A DNA stretch of 21,864 nt from a virus, in the IMG/VR virus record IMGVR_UViG_3300035205_000264, positions 1 to 21,864 of that record. One strand, given 5' to 3'. A model generated the notes under the pieces. It was not told the DNA's origin, searched no databases, and worked only from the letters and a program-made list of their open reading frames with translations. A program made the translations under genes and the position numbers. Position 1 is the first letter of the stretch. Each line of letters starts with the position of its first letter. Positions 1 to 7,757 of this stretch are shown one piece after another.

Positions 1-2
1 AC

Positions 3-554
3 CTCGCAGCCAACCCCGACCGCCGCTTCGGACCCAAGGCACTGGACGGCAAGGGCATCTGGCGTGGAAGTTGGCACATGCAGCAGGGCGATTCGTTCTG
101 CTATGCGGTCGATCTCCACCGCCTGAACAATGACCTGTCCACGTGGGAGATCAACAACATCGCCAAGGAATATGGCATCCACCCCACCGTGGCGAGCGAG
201 TGGTGGCACCATCAGCCACGCAAGACCTCCGAGTGGTTCGATGCCCCGGCGATGGGCGTGCGCCCCGAACCCGAGGACATCGTTGAGCCCAAGGTGGACT
301 GGGCAGCCATCGCCAAGTTCGTCAAGGACTTGGAGAACTACGTCGCCTCCAACCCCCTCCGCAGGGGCAGCAGGCACGAGGCGGTCAGGGTACTCCAGAG
401 GAAGTTGGGTGACAATGGCTACGATGCCGGGACACCCGACGGTATCTTTGGTAGAATTACTACTAGGACAGTTAAGCGGTACCAGCGGGCGAACAAACTT
501 GTGGTAGACGGCATCGTTGGTCCAAACACTTGGGCCAAGATTATGAAGGGTTAA
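3..554 (+). CDS. Peptidoglycan hydrolase: M15-type peptidase plus peptidoglycan-binding domain (5' truncated)
   Basis: The reading frame is open to the left edge, so the true start lies outside; 183 residues are visible. Visible residues 23-37 carry S-x-H-x3-G followed by A-V-D (S23, H25, G29, D37). Residues 66-70 read EWWHH, the E-x2-H end of the metal site. Together these match the Zn-binding pattern of M15 D-Ala-D-Ala carboxypeptidase/endopeptidases. Residues about 117-180 form one peptidoglycan-binding repeat, with VLQRKLG, the DGIFG turn and a final GPNTW. The product should cut peptide cross-links in the host cell wall. The gene ends 2 bases before the baseplate gene that follows, so it is either the endolysin of a lysis cassette (a holin-like gene lies at 4887) or a tail-associated wall hydrolase used at entry. 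The family is well supported; the role is not settled. Confidence 0.85.
   Translation, partial: LAANPDRRFGPKALDGKGIWRGSWHMQQGDSFCYAVDLHRLNNDLSTWEINNIAKEYGIHPTVASEWWHHQPRKTSEWFDAPAMGVRPEPEDIVEPKVDWAAIAKFVKDLENYVASNPLRRGSRHEAVRVLQRKLGDNGYDAGTPDGIFGRITTRTVKRYQRANKLVVDGIVGPNTWAKIMKG
545..550 (+). promoter_or_regulatory. Ribosome-binding site deciding the TTG start of the gp25-like gene
   Basis: GAAGGG lies 6 bases before a TTG at 557, inside the last codons of the hydrolase gene. It supports TTG 557 as start of the wedge gene over the longer in-frame TTG at 530, which lacks such a site. Confidence 0.6.
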
Positions 555-556
555 AG

Positions 557-982
557 TTGACTACTATCGCTGTACCGTTCACGTTCTCTGACGGGAACCT
601 CCAGACGACTGACGATCCCCACGACGTTGCTCGTCAGGAGATACTGGACGTTGTTATGACGGACAACTATGAACGAGTCATGCAACCCTCCTATGGAGCG
701 GCCACACGGAGGCTACTCTTTGAAACAGCGGACTCCTTGGCAGTTGCAGACTACAAACGGGAGACCGTGGACGGTCTAAACAGGCACCTGTCCAACTGCC
801 GCGCCATGTCCCTGTCAGTGACCCGTTTCCCACCTGACGGTTCGTGGAGCGGCCCCGGTGATCCAGACGCCTCAATGTACGTCAACATCGAATACCGCCT
901 GAACAGTGACCCAACCACCCCAGCGTCTGTGTCCGTCTCCGTGGCCGATCCAACCGCTATCAACGCGTTTACCCCCTTCTAA
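557..982 (+). CDS. Baseplate wedge protein, T4 gp25-like
   Basis: This is a 141-residue protein of the gp25/lysozyme-like baseplate wedge family, which joins the baseplate inner ring to the sheath-initiating region in contractile tails. The family hallmark is visible: a segment with DPHDVARQEI, then VVMTDNYERVMQPSYG and LLFE, equivalent to the usual T-x-x-G-E-R-V-M-x-P-x-Y-G signature. The usual glycine before ERVM is replaced here (NYERV). I chose TTG 557 because it has GAAGGG at good spacing and gives an N-terminus MTTIAVPF typical of the family. The frame can be extended to another TTG at 530. The gene is followed after 11 bases by the J-like baseplate gene, the usual order in myophage and phage-tail-like systems. 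Confidence 0.88.
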   Translation: MTTIAVPFTFSDGNLQTTDDPHDVARQEILDVVMTDNYERVMQPSYGAATRRLLFETADSLAVADYKRETVDGLNRHLSNCRAMSLSVTRFPPDGSWSGPGDPDASMYVNIEYRLNSDPTTPASVSVSVADPTAINAFTPF

Positions 983-993
983 GGACTTGACCT

Positions 994-2721
994 ATGCCAA
1001 CTGACTACACCAGTAGAGACTTTGCGTCGGTCAAAGCCGACCTGATCGGACGAGCGAGGTCCTCGCTTCCCGAGTGGGTCTCCAATACGACCCCCGACTT
1101 CGCCATGCTCTTGGTGGACCTCTGGTCCTACATCGCAGACGTGCAGAACTATTACATCGACCGGGCGCATACCGAGGCGTTCTTGGACACTGCTACCCAG
1201 AGTTCCTCTGTTCGGGCGCTCGCCCGCATGATGGGGTACGTACCGAACGTACGTACGTCGTCCTCAGCCACGCTCACCATATCCAATTCGTCTTCGGCAA
1301 CCATTGAGATTCTCGCAGGCACCCTCTTTCAAGTACCCGCCACCAGTTCCAAGTCGGCTGTCTACTTCACGTCCCGGTCCTCGGTCTCCCCGCTCGCCGG
1401 GGGGTCCGCCACGATCACCCTTGACGAAGGTAGGCAGGTCACTGAGACCTTGACCACCAACTTCACCGGGGACGCTGGGTCTGCGTTCCTGTTGACGGAA
1501 CAGAAAGTGGTTCCTGCGTCACTGTCCGTCACCGTCGGCACCACCACCTATACCCACACTCAGCGGATATTCGATGTGGGTGCCAACGTCCCTGCGTTCA
1601 CGTCCCTTACGGACAGTTCTGACAACACTCGTATCGTGCTGGGAAACGGCATCAATGGACGCATCCCTCCGGCTGGAAGTACCATCAAGGTGACATACCG
1701 TGTCGGCCAAGGACCCTTGGGCAATGTTGCTGCCAACACCATAACGGTTATGGATAGCCCCGTGCTACATCTTGCGATCTCCAGTTCGACGGCGGCTTCA
1801 GGGGGGTCGGACCCGGAGACGATGGTCTCCATCAAGAAGAACGCTCCAGCGCTACGAAACGTGCAGGACAGGGCCGTAACACTGGCCGACTACAAGACCC
1901 TGATGAAGGGGTTTGCTGGAGTAACCAAGGCTGTCGCTCTGTCTTCAGTGTCCTCAGGAGCGGTCACTGTCAAGTACGCAGCACTTCCAACGTACACCAA
2001 CTACGAGAACTTGGACAGTACGATCTCCACCCTGTGGCTGGCACCAACCTCGGTGGTGGACACGGGAACAGCACAGGCGGGCTCCACTACGACGATTACC
2101 CTGAAGTCAGGCTCGTCGGCAGTTAACGACTACTACAACGGTATGACGGTGACGATCTCATCGGGAACTGGTTCAGGACAGTCCGCCAGTATTACAGACT
2201 ACGTGGGTAGCACGAAGGTGGCAACGGCAGCGTTTACAACCGCTCCGGCCAGCAACTCGGTGTACTCAATCAGTGCTGGCACGACCCAGAACTTTGCTGC
2301 CGCCGGAGAGGAAGTCAACTCCGACATGACCGCCTACCTACAGGAGCGGTCGATGGTTGGAGTAACTGTGTCACCTATCAGCACTACAATCAATCTGACC
2401 AACGTGTACATCGTATTCAACAGCCTTGTGGTGTCGGAGGGGTACTACCAAGAGGCGGTCAAGACGGCTGTTGACACCACTCTTCGTAACCTGTTTGCTT
2501 GGGATAGACTTGATTTCAATACTGCGGTTAGTTATAGTGGACTAATGGCTGCTATCCAGAAGGTTGATGGTGTGAGCAGTGCCTACATCAGCCACCTCGG
2601 GGCGACATCCAGTGGCACCAGTGTGGGAGACCACATGCCTACGGCTACCACGACCAGCGCAGTGAGCCTTCCGGTGTTGCGTGGCATCACGTTCTCCGGG
2701 GTTAGCGGTGGCATTTCGTAA
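994..2721 (+). CDS. Baseplate J/gp6-like protein
   Basis: This 575-residue structural protein forms the baseplate ring in contractile tails (T4 gp6, P2 gpJ). Its N-terminus (YTSRDFASVKADL, then PDFAMLLVDLWSYIADV and YYIDRAHTEAFLDTA) is the conserved helical start of this family. The middle has the ALRNVQDRAVTLADYKTL stretch that precedes the core fold. Residues 356-427 look like a foreign beta-rich module inserted into the core (listed separately). The C-terminus ends with repeated V-x-GV/LxHLGA elements. An AAGGA motif 8 bases before ATG 994 supports the start. The stop overlaps the next ATG (TAATG), implying translational coupling with the tail protein. Confidence 0.9.
   Translation: MPTDYTSRDFASVKADLIGRARSSLPEWVSNTTPDFAMLLVDLWSYIADVQNYYIDRAHTEAFLDTATQSSSVRALARMMGYVPNVRTSSSATLTISNSSSATIEILAGTLFQVPATSSKSAVYFTSRSSVSPLAGGSATITLDEGRQVTETLTTNFTGDAGSAFLLTEQKVVPASLSVTVGTTTYTHTQRIFDVGANVPAFTSLTDSSDNTRIVLGNGINGRIPPAGSTIKVTYRVGQGPLGNVAANTITVMDSPVLHLAISSSTAASGGSDPETMVSIKKNAPALRNVQDRAVTLADYKTLMKGFAGVTKAVALSSVSSGAVTVKYAALPTYTNYENLDSTISTLWLAPTSVVDTGTAQAGSTTTITLKSGSSAVNDYYNGMTVTISSGTGSGQSASITDYVGSTKVATAAFTTAPASNSVYSISAGTTQNFAAAGEEVNSDMTAYLQERSMVGVTVSPISTTINLTNVYIVFNSLVVSEGYYQEAVKTAVDTTLRNLFAWDRLDFNTAVSYSGLMAAIQKVDGVSSAYISHLGATSSGTSVGDHMPTATTTSAVSLPVLRGITFSGVSGGIS
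2059..2274 (+). other. Inserted Ser/Thr/Gly-rich beta module inside the J-like protein
   Basis: Residues 356-427 (from DTGTAQAG to NSVYSIS) interrupt the J-like core between LDSTISTLW and AAAGEEVNSDM. The stretch has alternating short polar and hydrophobic residues, a YNGMTVTI strand and a TDYVGSTKVAT strand. From memory, similar modules occur in unrelated phage tail and fibre proteins, which suggests a movable domain. The boundaries are judged by eye. Confidence 0.5.
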
Positions 2722-4874
2722 TGGCTGACTCTCTCAGGCTGCGGGAAACCACAACCGACGCAGGTCTTCGGGCCACCAGTGGTGAAGGAGCCCTTCGTCA
2801 GGACGGCTTTGTCTCCAGCACCGCCCTCGCCGCTGCTCTTTATGCACGCGTCACGCCCAGACTGGGGGACTACAACCCGGAGACAGGGGAATGGACGGTC
2901 AGCGTCAGATGGAGAACAGCGTCGATCCCCACGACAGCCACTCCCACGTCGGGGTTAAACATTCGTGAGGCCCGGATCATGTACTCATGGGAAGGCTACC
3001 CGGAGTTCTGGACTGACGGAGAGTACCTAGACACCTACAGTACTACCGCTGACATGGCTAACCCGCTGGTGCAGTACGGGATCGTCACCACGAGGCACCT
3101 GAGTAACTGGTTGTACTACAGCATGTTCTACAAGTACACCGATTCGTCTGGAAACATCTACACGGAGCGGGTGGCTAAGAACTCCGTGCTCATCCCCACG
3201 TACCATGACACCGGGTCCAGCATGTTGAATCGGATACCGGCTTACTACCGCCGCTTGGATACCACGGGGCACCTAGAGAAGTTCCTCAAGGTCTTCGGCT
3301 GGGAGGCTGACATCTGTCGGTCCCTGATTGAGGAGATCATGTTCCTCAAGGACCCCCAGCGGGTACACCAAGGGTCTATCGACCATCTGGCTGACACCCT
3401 CGGGTGCATGTTCACCTCCGAAGAGTTGCGGTCCCACCAACTACGGGAACTGCTGGGCCAGACCCAGAGGTACCACAGCCAGCGGGGACGGGCCGACGCC
3501 CTGCTGTCACTCCTCGGTCTGGTCACTGACTCGGAAGTCAGTTACCGAGACTTCAGGGTCACCAGTGCCGCTGCTGCCTCAGAGCCCTACGCCCGCATCC
3601 AGTTCACGACGACAGCGAACAGGCTGAACCTGATCAAGGACCCACGACTGAACGCTGCTCCGGGGGCTGCTGCGACGTGGAACCACCTGACGAGCGCCTC
3701 GGCTGGGTCGATCACCGTAGGCAACACCTCCGCAGGGACCACCGGGGTCACGTTGACCACCAACGGGAGCAGCGCTGGCACTGCCTACATCTTTCCCGGT
3801 GACGCCGTTCAGATCAAACGCAGCGTCCCGTACTACACGTCCGTTGAAGCGTCGCTGACCAACGCCTCAGCAAAGGTCCGCCTGTACCGGGAGAAGCCCA
3901 CGAGCGCCGGGTCTCTCCCTCCTGAGTCACAGTACTACAGTACGGACGACACTACCTACGCCAACTACTACAAGACGTTGACGCTCAACAACGATGGCAC
4001 CACCTACTCCACCAGTGCGTTTGAGGAGCAGAGGGGATACGCACTGGAGTCTTCCACTGCCGTGGCCCACGCCGTGTACGTCACGGGTACTCTCAATGGC
4101 ACCCTGTTTCGTGCTCGGCTTTATGCTAATACTGAGAGTGCGTTGGGCGACTACAACCTGAAGTTGGACCAGCAGGTGGACTCTAGTACCAGCAGGTTCG
4201 ATCAGTTCGACCTGTCTGTGGTCACCTCTGCGGGCACAGAGGTTCTTGCAAAGGAGGACCTGACTGTGAACACCTCGGGAGAGGTCATAGACGAGGCCAA
4301 CAGCGATGCCGTGGTGACAAAGATCACCCAGACAACAGGCGGCGTTGACTACACCCTCTTGATCGACAACGTGGCGACTATTGCCTACGCCGCCGCAACC
4401 CAACTTCCGTCCGACGGTGTGTCCACCTATCCGTTCTTGGACACTGGAGTAGAAGACCTGTACCCGGTCATCGTGGTTACTCTGAACAACAGTGCCTCGG
4501 TGACCTTGGACAAATGGATATTCCAGCCCTTCGCAAATGGACCATACTTTGACGGCACCGTCTTGGATGGTTACTCATATCTGTCGGGGGGAAATGTGGT
4601 TAGTGACTACGCATGGTCGGGCACTGCAAACATCAGTGAGTCGCAGTACACGCCCTTCCGACAAAGAACAGCGGCTGCCATTCGCAAGGTCATTACCAAC
4701 AACATTCCCTTGACCATGTCCACGGAACTCACGTCTGCCAACTACCACACGTCCACGGATCACGGCCACCTCGTGACGTTCGACGCCAAGCCCGGAGACG
4801 AACGTGCGTTCGATCCACACTCGTGGAACTCCAACGTGTATAGTGAAGGGACCATCGTCTCACTGAGCGACTAA
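2721..4874 (+). CDS. Tail protein with P2 gpI-like central domain and beta-rich C-terminus
   Basis: This is a 717-residue structural protein. Residues about 168-277 (NRIPAYYRRLD, LEKFLKVFGWEAD, HLADTLGCMF, RGRADALLSLLGL) match the pattern of P2 gpI-type tail proteins, which link the baseplate to fibres. Residues 1-165 are beta-rich and include YSWEGYPEFWTDGEY. The last 430 residues are Ser/Thr/Gly-rich beta sandwiches, with WKF-type aromatic strands and a YAWSGTANISES motif like those seen in phage receptor- or carbohydrate-binding modules. The C-terminal part may therefore contact the host surface or anchor fibres; this is inference. The ATG overlaps the stop of the J-like gene. No separate fibre gene is visible downstream before the membrane protein. 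Confidence 0.75.
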   Translation: MADSLRLRETTTDAGLRATSGEGALRQDGFVSSTALAAALYARVTPRLGDYNPETGEWTVSVRWRTASIPTTATPTSGLNIREARIMYSWEGYPEFWTDGEYLDTYSTTADMANPLVQYGIVTTRHLSNWLYYSMFYKYTDSSGNIYTERVAKNSVLIPTYHDTGSSMLNRIPAYYRRLDTTGHLEKFLKVFGWEADICRSLIEEIMFLKDPQRVHQGSIDHLADTLGCMFTSEELRSHQLRELLGQTQRYHSQRGRADALLSLLGLVTDSEVSYRDFRVTSAAAASEPYARIQFTTTANRLNLIKDPRLNAAPGAAATWNHLTSASAGSITVGNTSAGTTGVTLTTNGSSAGTAYIFPGDAVQIKRSVPYYTSVEASLTNASAKVRLYREKPTSAGSLPPESQYYSTDDTTYANYYKTLTLNNDGTTYSTSAFEEQRGYALESSTAVAHAVYVTGTLNGTLFRARLYANTESALGDYNLKLDQQVDSSTSRFDQFDLSVVTSAGTEVLAKEDLTVNTSGEVIDEANSDAVVTKITQTTGGVDYTLLIDNVATIAYAAATQLPSDGVSTYPFLDTGVEDLYPVIVVTLNNSASVTLDKWIFQPFANGPYFDGTVLDGYSYLSGGNVVSDYAWSGTANISESQYTPFRQRTAAAIRKVITNNIPLTMSTELTSANYHTSTDHGHLVTFDAKPGDERAFDPHSWNSNVYSEGTIVSLSD

Positions 4875-4886
4875 CTGGAGCAGCAC

Positions 4887-5141
4887 ATGGTCTACATCAT
4901 CGGGGCACTGGCGGTTTGCAAGGCCGTCCAACTCTGTGAGATCGCTCTCCCCCGACCGGTCATGCCGTGGGTCAAGGTGGTCGCCTCGGTGGTCCTCGGC
5001 TACGCCGCTGCCCTGCTTGGTGGGGTGGACCAACTGCCCCTAGCGGGCCTCGCCATATCCAGTCTCGCTGCGGTGGTTCACGCTGTGCTAAGGTTGCTGA
5101 CCTTGGCCGGGGATCTGGTGATGAGACGCACGATCCGATAG
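4887..5141 (+). CDS. Small membrane protein, holin candidate
   Basis: This 84-residue, very hydrophobic protein has about three membrane segments: residues 1-20 (IIGALAVCKAVQLCEIAL), about 27-45 (VKVVASVVLGYAAALLG) and about 50-75. It ends in the basic tail RRTIR, expected to stay in the cytoplasm. GGAG sits 6 bases before the ATG. Size, topology and position in the late block, a few kilobases from a wall hydrolase, fit a holin that opens the membrane for lysis. No holin family signature is recognisable, so another small late membrane protein is equally possible. Confidence 0.5.
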   Translation: MVYIIGALAVCKAVQLCEIALPRPVMPWVKVVASVVLGYAAALLGGVDQLPLAGLAISSLAAVVHAVLRLLTLAGDLVMRRTIR

Positions 5142-5153
5142 GAAGGGATACCA

Positions 5154-5915
5154 GTGGGAAACTACGTAATAGCAGGTAGAGGGGATGTTTCCTCGGAGGT
5201 TCTGGCCGAGGGCCTGCTGGACCTTGGGAGGGACACCCACTTCTATGTCCCGTGGGTGGGCAGTCAGAACACCGTTCCCACGGAGGGCATGAAGAAGGTC
5301 TACGACTTCCTCGTTGACCACGAGGCGACCTTCACTCTGATCGCCAAGGACCGCAACGCTGTCCACCCCTCACTCCTGTCGGCGTGCGTGGTCGTGAAGG
5401 AGAGCGGCAACTCCTCTCCCGAACTCAACTTCGACAACGTCCCCCCCGACGCCACGGCTCTGGTCCTCTGGTCGGACGAGTTCCCCCAACATAGCGAGGG
5501 ACTCGTGTGCGACTACTTCGACCGGGGCCATCAACTGCTGGACCTGACCAACGGCCTCGTCCCCATCGTGGTCGAATCTGAGGCTACCACCCCCCCAACG
5601 CTGGGGACAGATAGCCCCGCCCTGAAAGATGCAATGCCCCCTCTGACGGAGGAGGACATAGTGTCAATGCCGGAAGGAGTGCGTAAGCAGTTGGACCGCT
5701 CTCTTGGCAACGCTGCTGTTGATGAACTGCCTAACCCAGTAGAGGATGACGAGGTTGAGGCGAAGATTCTCCAGTTCGTTAACCGGGAAGAGAAGACTGA
5801 CGAATCCCAGTTTGCGACCCTAGTGGTGGTCCTGCCTACGGGAAGGTCCTTCACCACGGCGGTACCACTGCTCAATCTTTGGGACCTGCTCAACGCAACG
5901 GCGTGGGAAGAATAG
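5154..5915 (+). CDS. Unknown protein with an N-terminal Rossmann-like alpha/beta pattern
   Basis: I do not recognise this 253-residue protein. Residues 1-140 alternate strands and helices: NYVIAGRG, a helix with VLAEGLLDL, the strand THFYVPW, the helix PTEGMKKVYDFLVDH, the strand TFTLIAKD, and ATALVLWSDE followed by a helix ending VPIVVES. This suggests a Rossmann-like, possibly nucleotide-binding, fold. Residues about 145-210 are acidic and proline-containing, probably a flexible linker. The C-terminal 40 residues form a small domain (FATLVVVLPTGRSF). The GTG start has GGAAGGG 6 bases upstream. It is the last gene before a strong terminator, at the boundary of late and replication genes. It contains one of the GATAGCCCC repeats. 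Confidence 0.7.
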   Translation: MGNYVIAGRGDVSSEVLAEGLLDLGRDTHFYVPWVGSQNTVPTEGMKKVYDFLVDHEATFTLIAKDRNAVHPSLLSACVVVKESGNSSPELNFDNVPPDATALVLWSDEFPQHSEGLVCDYFDRGHQLLDLTNGLVPIVVESEATTPPTLGTDSPALKDAMPPLTEEDIVSMPEGVRKQLDRSLGNAAVDELPNPVEDDEVEAKILQFVNREEKTDESQFATLVVVLPTGRSFTTAVPLLNLWDLLNATAWEE

Positions 5916-5917
5916 CG

Positions 5918-5975
5918 AAGGGCCGGGGACTGCGGGAAACAAACCGACTTTCAGTCCCCGACCCTTGCTTTATTT
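5918..5975 (+). terminator. Rho-independent terminator closing the late block
   Basis: Arms at 5918-5932 and 5952-5966 pair over 14 of 15 positions (AAGGG, then CGGGGACTG, against the complement), with one C-A mismatch and a 19-base loop. The T-rich stretch GCTTTATTT follows. It begins 2 bases after the stop of the unknown alpha/beta gene. The 105-base gap 5916-6020 also holds a small CCACC/GGTGG hairpin (5988-6002). I see no convincing -35/-10 pair there, although an early promoter would be expected. Confidence 0.85.
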
Positions 5976-6020
5976 CACACATGAGCACCACCTGAAGGGT
6001 GGCACTTGTAAGTGTAGCAG

Positions 6021-6686
6021 ATGGGAAGAGTGCCGTTGAGCGTCTTTGGGAAGTACCCGGTGTGGGTGAGGCCACAGTTGCGGGGGAAGTTTACAGCCGT
6101 AGCAGCATTGGTGGAGTTGGTGTGCTTGATGGATTACAAGACGTGTCGTGTGCGGATCAGCCACGAGCGTCTGGGACAGAGGATGGGGTGTTCTACCCGC
6201 ACGGCCAGACGGGCAATAGAGGTACTGGTAAACGCTGGAGCGATCCTTCGTTCCAGTACCAACTATTCCTCTAATGTGTACACCGTCCAGATGGAGGGAG
6301 TGGTAATGGATTGGGAAGAGTGGTCAACTCTGGGGGAGGACTCGGAGAAGGTTGAGGTCCCCGTAACCAAGGGCCGCATACCTCGCCTCTTGGCGTTCTT
6401 CACCAGCGAGATAGAGATGCACATCCCCATGTCTATCCAGTCACCGGTCAACGCCAAGGCTATGAGCCGACACTTCAAGGAGATGCTGGACACCCACGGG
6501 GTGACTGAACGCCAGATCAAGACGATGATCACGCTGTTCGCCATAGACCTTGAGCGGGGAGACAGGACGGTGGAGGACGTGCCCCCGTGGCAGATGTTCC
6601 TGTCTGATAGACAGGCCCTCCTCAAACGGGTGATGGAGGGGAATGAGGACATCGTGTACGTAGACGAGATGTACCCGGCAGACTGA
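6021..6686 (+). CDS. Winged-helix DNA-binding protein, replication initiator-like
   Basis: This 221-residue protein has a helix-turn-helix at about residues 46-75 (RLGQRMGCSTRTARRAIEVL), followed by a wing (GAILRSSTNYSSNVYTV). The pattern is that of winged-helix replication or regulatory proteins. Residues about 115-205 are largely helical, as in DnaD-like or initiator C-terminal domains. It is the first gene after the terminator and overlaps the helicase loader (TGATG). Initiator-like proteins commonly precede a DnaC-type loader in phage replication modules, so origin binding and loader recruitment is the likely role. The ribosome-binding site before ATG 6021 is weak. A purely regulatory role cannot be excluded. 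Confidence 0.7.
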   Translation: MGRVPLSVFGKYPVWVRPQLRGKFTAVAALVELVCLMDYKTCRVRISHERLGQRMGCSTRTARRAIEVLVNAGAILRSSTNYSSNVYTVQMEGVVMDWEEWSTLGEDSEKVEVPVTKGRIPRLLAFFTSEIEMHIPMSIQSPVNAKAMSRHFKEMLDTHGVTERQIKTMITLFAIDLERGDRTVEDVPPWQMFLSDRQALLKRVMEGNEDIVYVDEMYPAD

Positions 6687-7324
6687 TGGGCGAGTGGCAT
6701 GGCTCCAAGTACTGGAGGAACCAATCTAAGGACGAGAGGACTCGTCTGGCAGAGGTCCCTCCCATTCTGGAACATGCCCGCATCCACAACTACGAGGTTG
6801 GCGAGAACGCAGCGGCCCACGAAGAGGTGCTCAACTGGGTGCAGAACTACCCAGAGCATCAAGAGGCTGGCGTTGGGTTGCTGTTTTCAGGCACGCATGG
6901 CTCTGGCAAGTCGCATCTGTCAGTGGCTGCTCTGCGTGCCGTCATTAGGACGTATCGACAGAGCGGCAGGTTCATTACGGCCAATGACTACGTTCGGGCT
7001 CTAGATGATGAGAGAAACAACGACGGGGTGCTTCCAGACTCTTACCTTGAGGGAAACCTCATCCCGTATCTGCGGTCGGTGTACGACGTGGTGGTGCTTG
7101 ACGACGTGGACGCTATCCGACAGACCAGTTTCGCAAAGCGAGAACTCACCGACCTGCTCGCCAGCAGGTGTAGCAAGAAGTTGATCACCATCGTGTCGTG
7201 CCATGACAGCATAGACAAACTCAAGTACAACGTGAACACCAAGTTCCATGCTTTGGTGAGGGCCACCTGCATAGCAGTCCCGGCGTTGTCCGGGGAGTAC
7301 CGGAGCAGTCCCCGTGGAAGGTAA
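6686..7324 (+). CDS. DnaC-like AAA+ helicase loader
   Basis: This 212-residue ATPase carries Walker A GTHGSGKS at residues 69-76 and Walker B VVVLDDVDA with D139-D140. A sensor-1-like ITIVSCHDS strand follows at about 163-172. Size and motif spacing fit DnaC/DnaI-type loaders, which open the hexameric helicase and place it on single-stranded DNA at the origin. The gene lies between an initiator-like gene and, one gene later, the DnaB-like helicase. Its start overlaps the upstream stop and its 3' end overlaps the next gene by 11 bases, so it is part of one tightly coupled operon. The short basic tail ends RSSPRGR. Confidence 0.85.
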   Translation: MGEWHGSKYWRNQSKDERTRLAEVPPILEHARIHNYEVGENAAAHEEVLNWVQNYPEHQEAGVGLLFSGTHGSGKSHLSVAALRAVIRTYRQSGRFITANDYVRALDDERNNDGVLPDSYLEGNLIPYLRSVYDVVVLDDVDAIRQTSFAKRELTDLLASRCSKKLITIVSCHDSIDKLKYNVNTKFHALVRATCIAVPALSGEYRSSPRGR

Positions 7325-7757
7325 TGACATCCAGACTTTCGCCCCGATCCAGCAGGCGTGCCTGTTTGAGGGTGTGCTGGCCTCTCCCCCGAGCAAGACC
7401 ATCACGAAGATGCGAGCGTCCAAGGCCCTGCGACAACACGAGTGGAACCGATACATCGGGATGTGGCTTCCCCATGAGATGCCTCTCAAGTCCTTGGTGG
7501 ACAGCGTTCGTCGCCGTGGTATTGGGGTAGAGGTGTACACGTGCCTGCCTTCGGGGACAGAGGACGCCATCGACCAGTGGTTGTTCCGTAAAGGGGTGTC
7601 CGTCCCGGTCTACCACTTTGATGACATCACCGAGATCGCTGCTGAGATGAAGTACCACAGTCCATCCATGCGGGTACACGTGGCTACTGATGAGCAGGCG
7701 CAGGTGTTGGGTCTTAGGGCAAGGGTGGCCTCTCCACATAGCGAGTGGGTCCTGTAA
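7314..7757 (+). CDS. Small unknown protein of the replication operon, weakly HAD-like
   Basis: This 147-residue protein starts with GTG, with GGAG 8 bases upstream inside the loader gene. Residues about 60-145 show strand-helix alternation (GVEVYTCLP, AIDQWLFRKGV, MRVHVATDEQAQVLGLRARV). It recalls the distal half of a HAD-like phosphatase fold, but the N-terminal catalytic DxD motif is absent, so phosphatase activity is unlikely. Its place between the helicase loader and the helicase, overlapping both, suggests it is made in step with them and may be a replisome accessory. That role is inference from position only. Confidence 0.6.
   Translation: MEGNDIQTFAPIQQACLFEGVLASPPSKTITKMRASKALRQHEWNRYIGMWLPHEMPLKSLVDSVRRRGIGVEVYTCLPSGTEDAIDQWLFRKGVSVPVYHFDDITEIAAEMKYHSPSMRVHVATDEQAQVLGLRARVASPHSEWVL

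Noticed and set aside
1236-1258. Palindromic GTACGTAC repeated within 23 bases
   Set aside because: In frame in the J-like gene (YVPNVRT); probably codon choice rather than a site.
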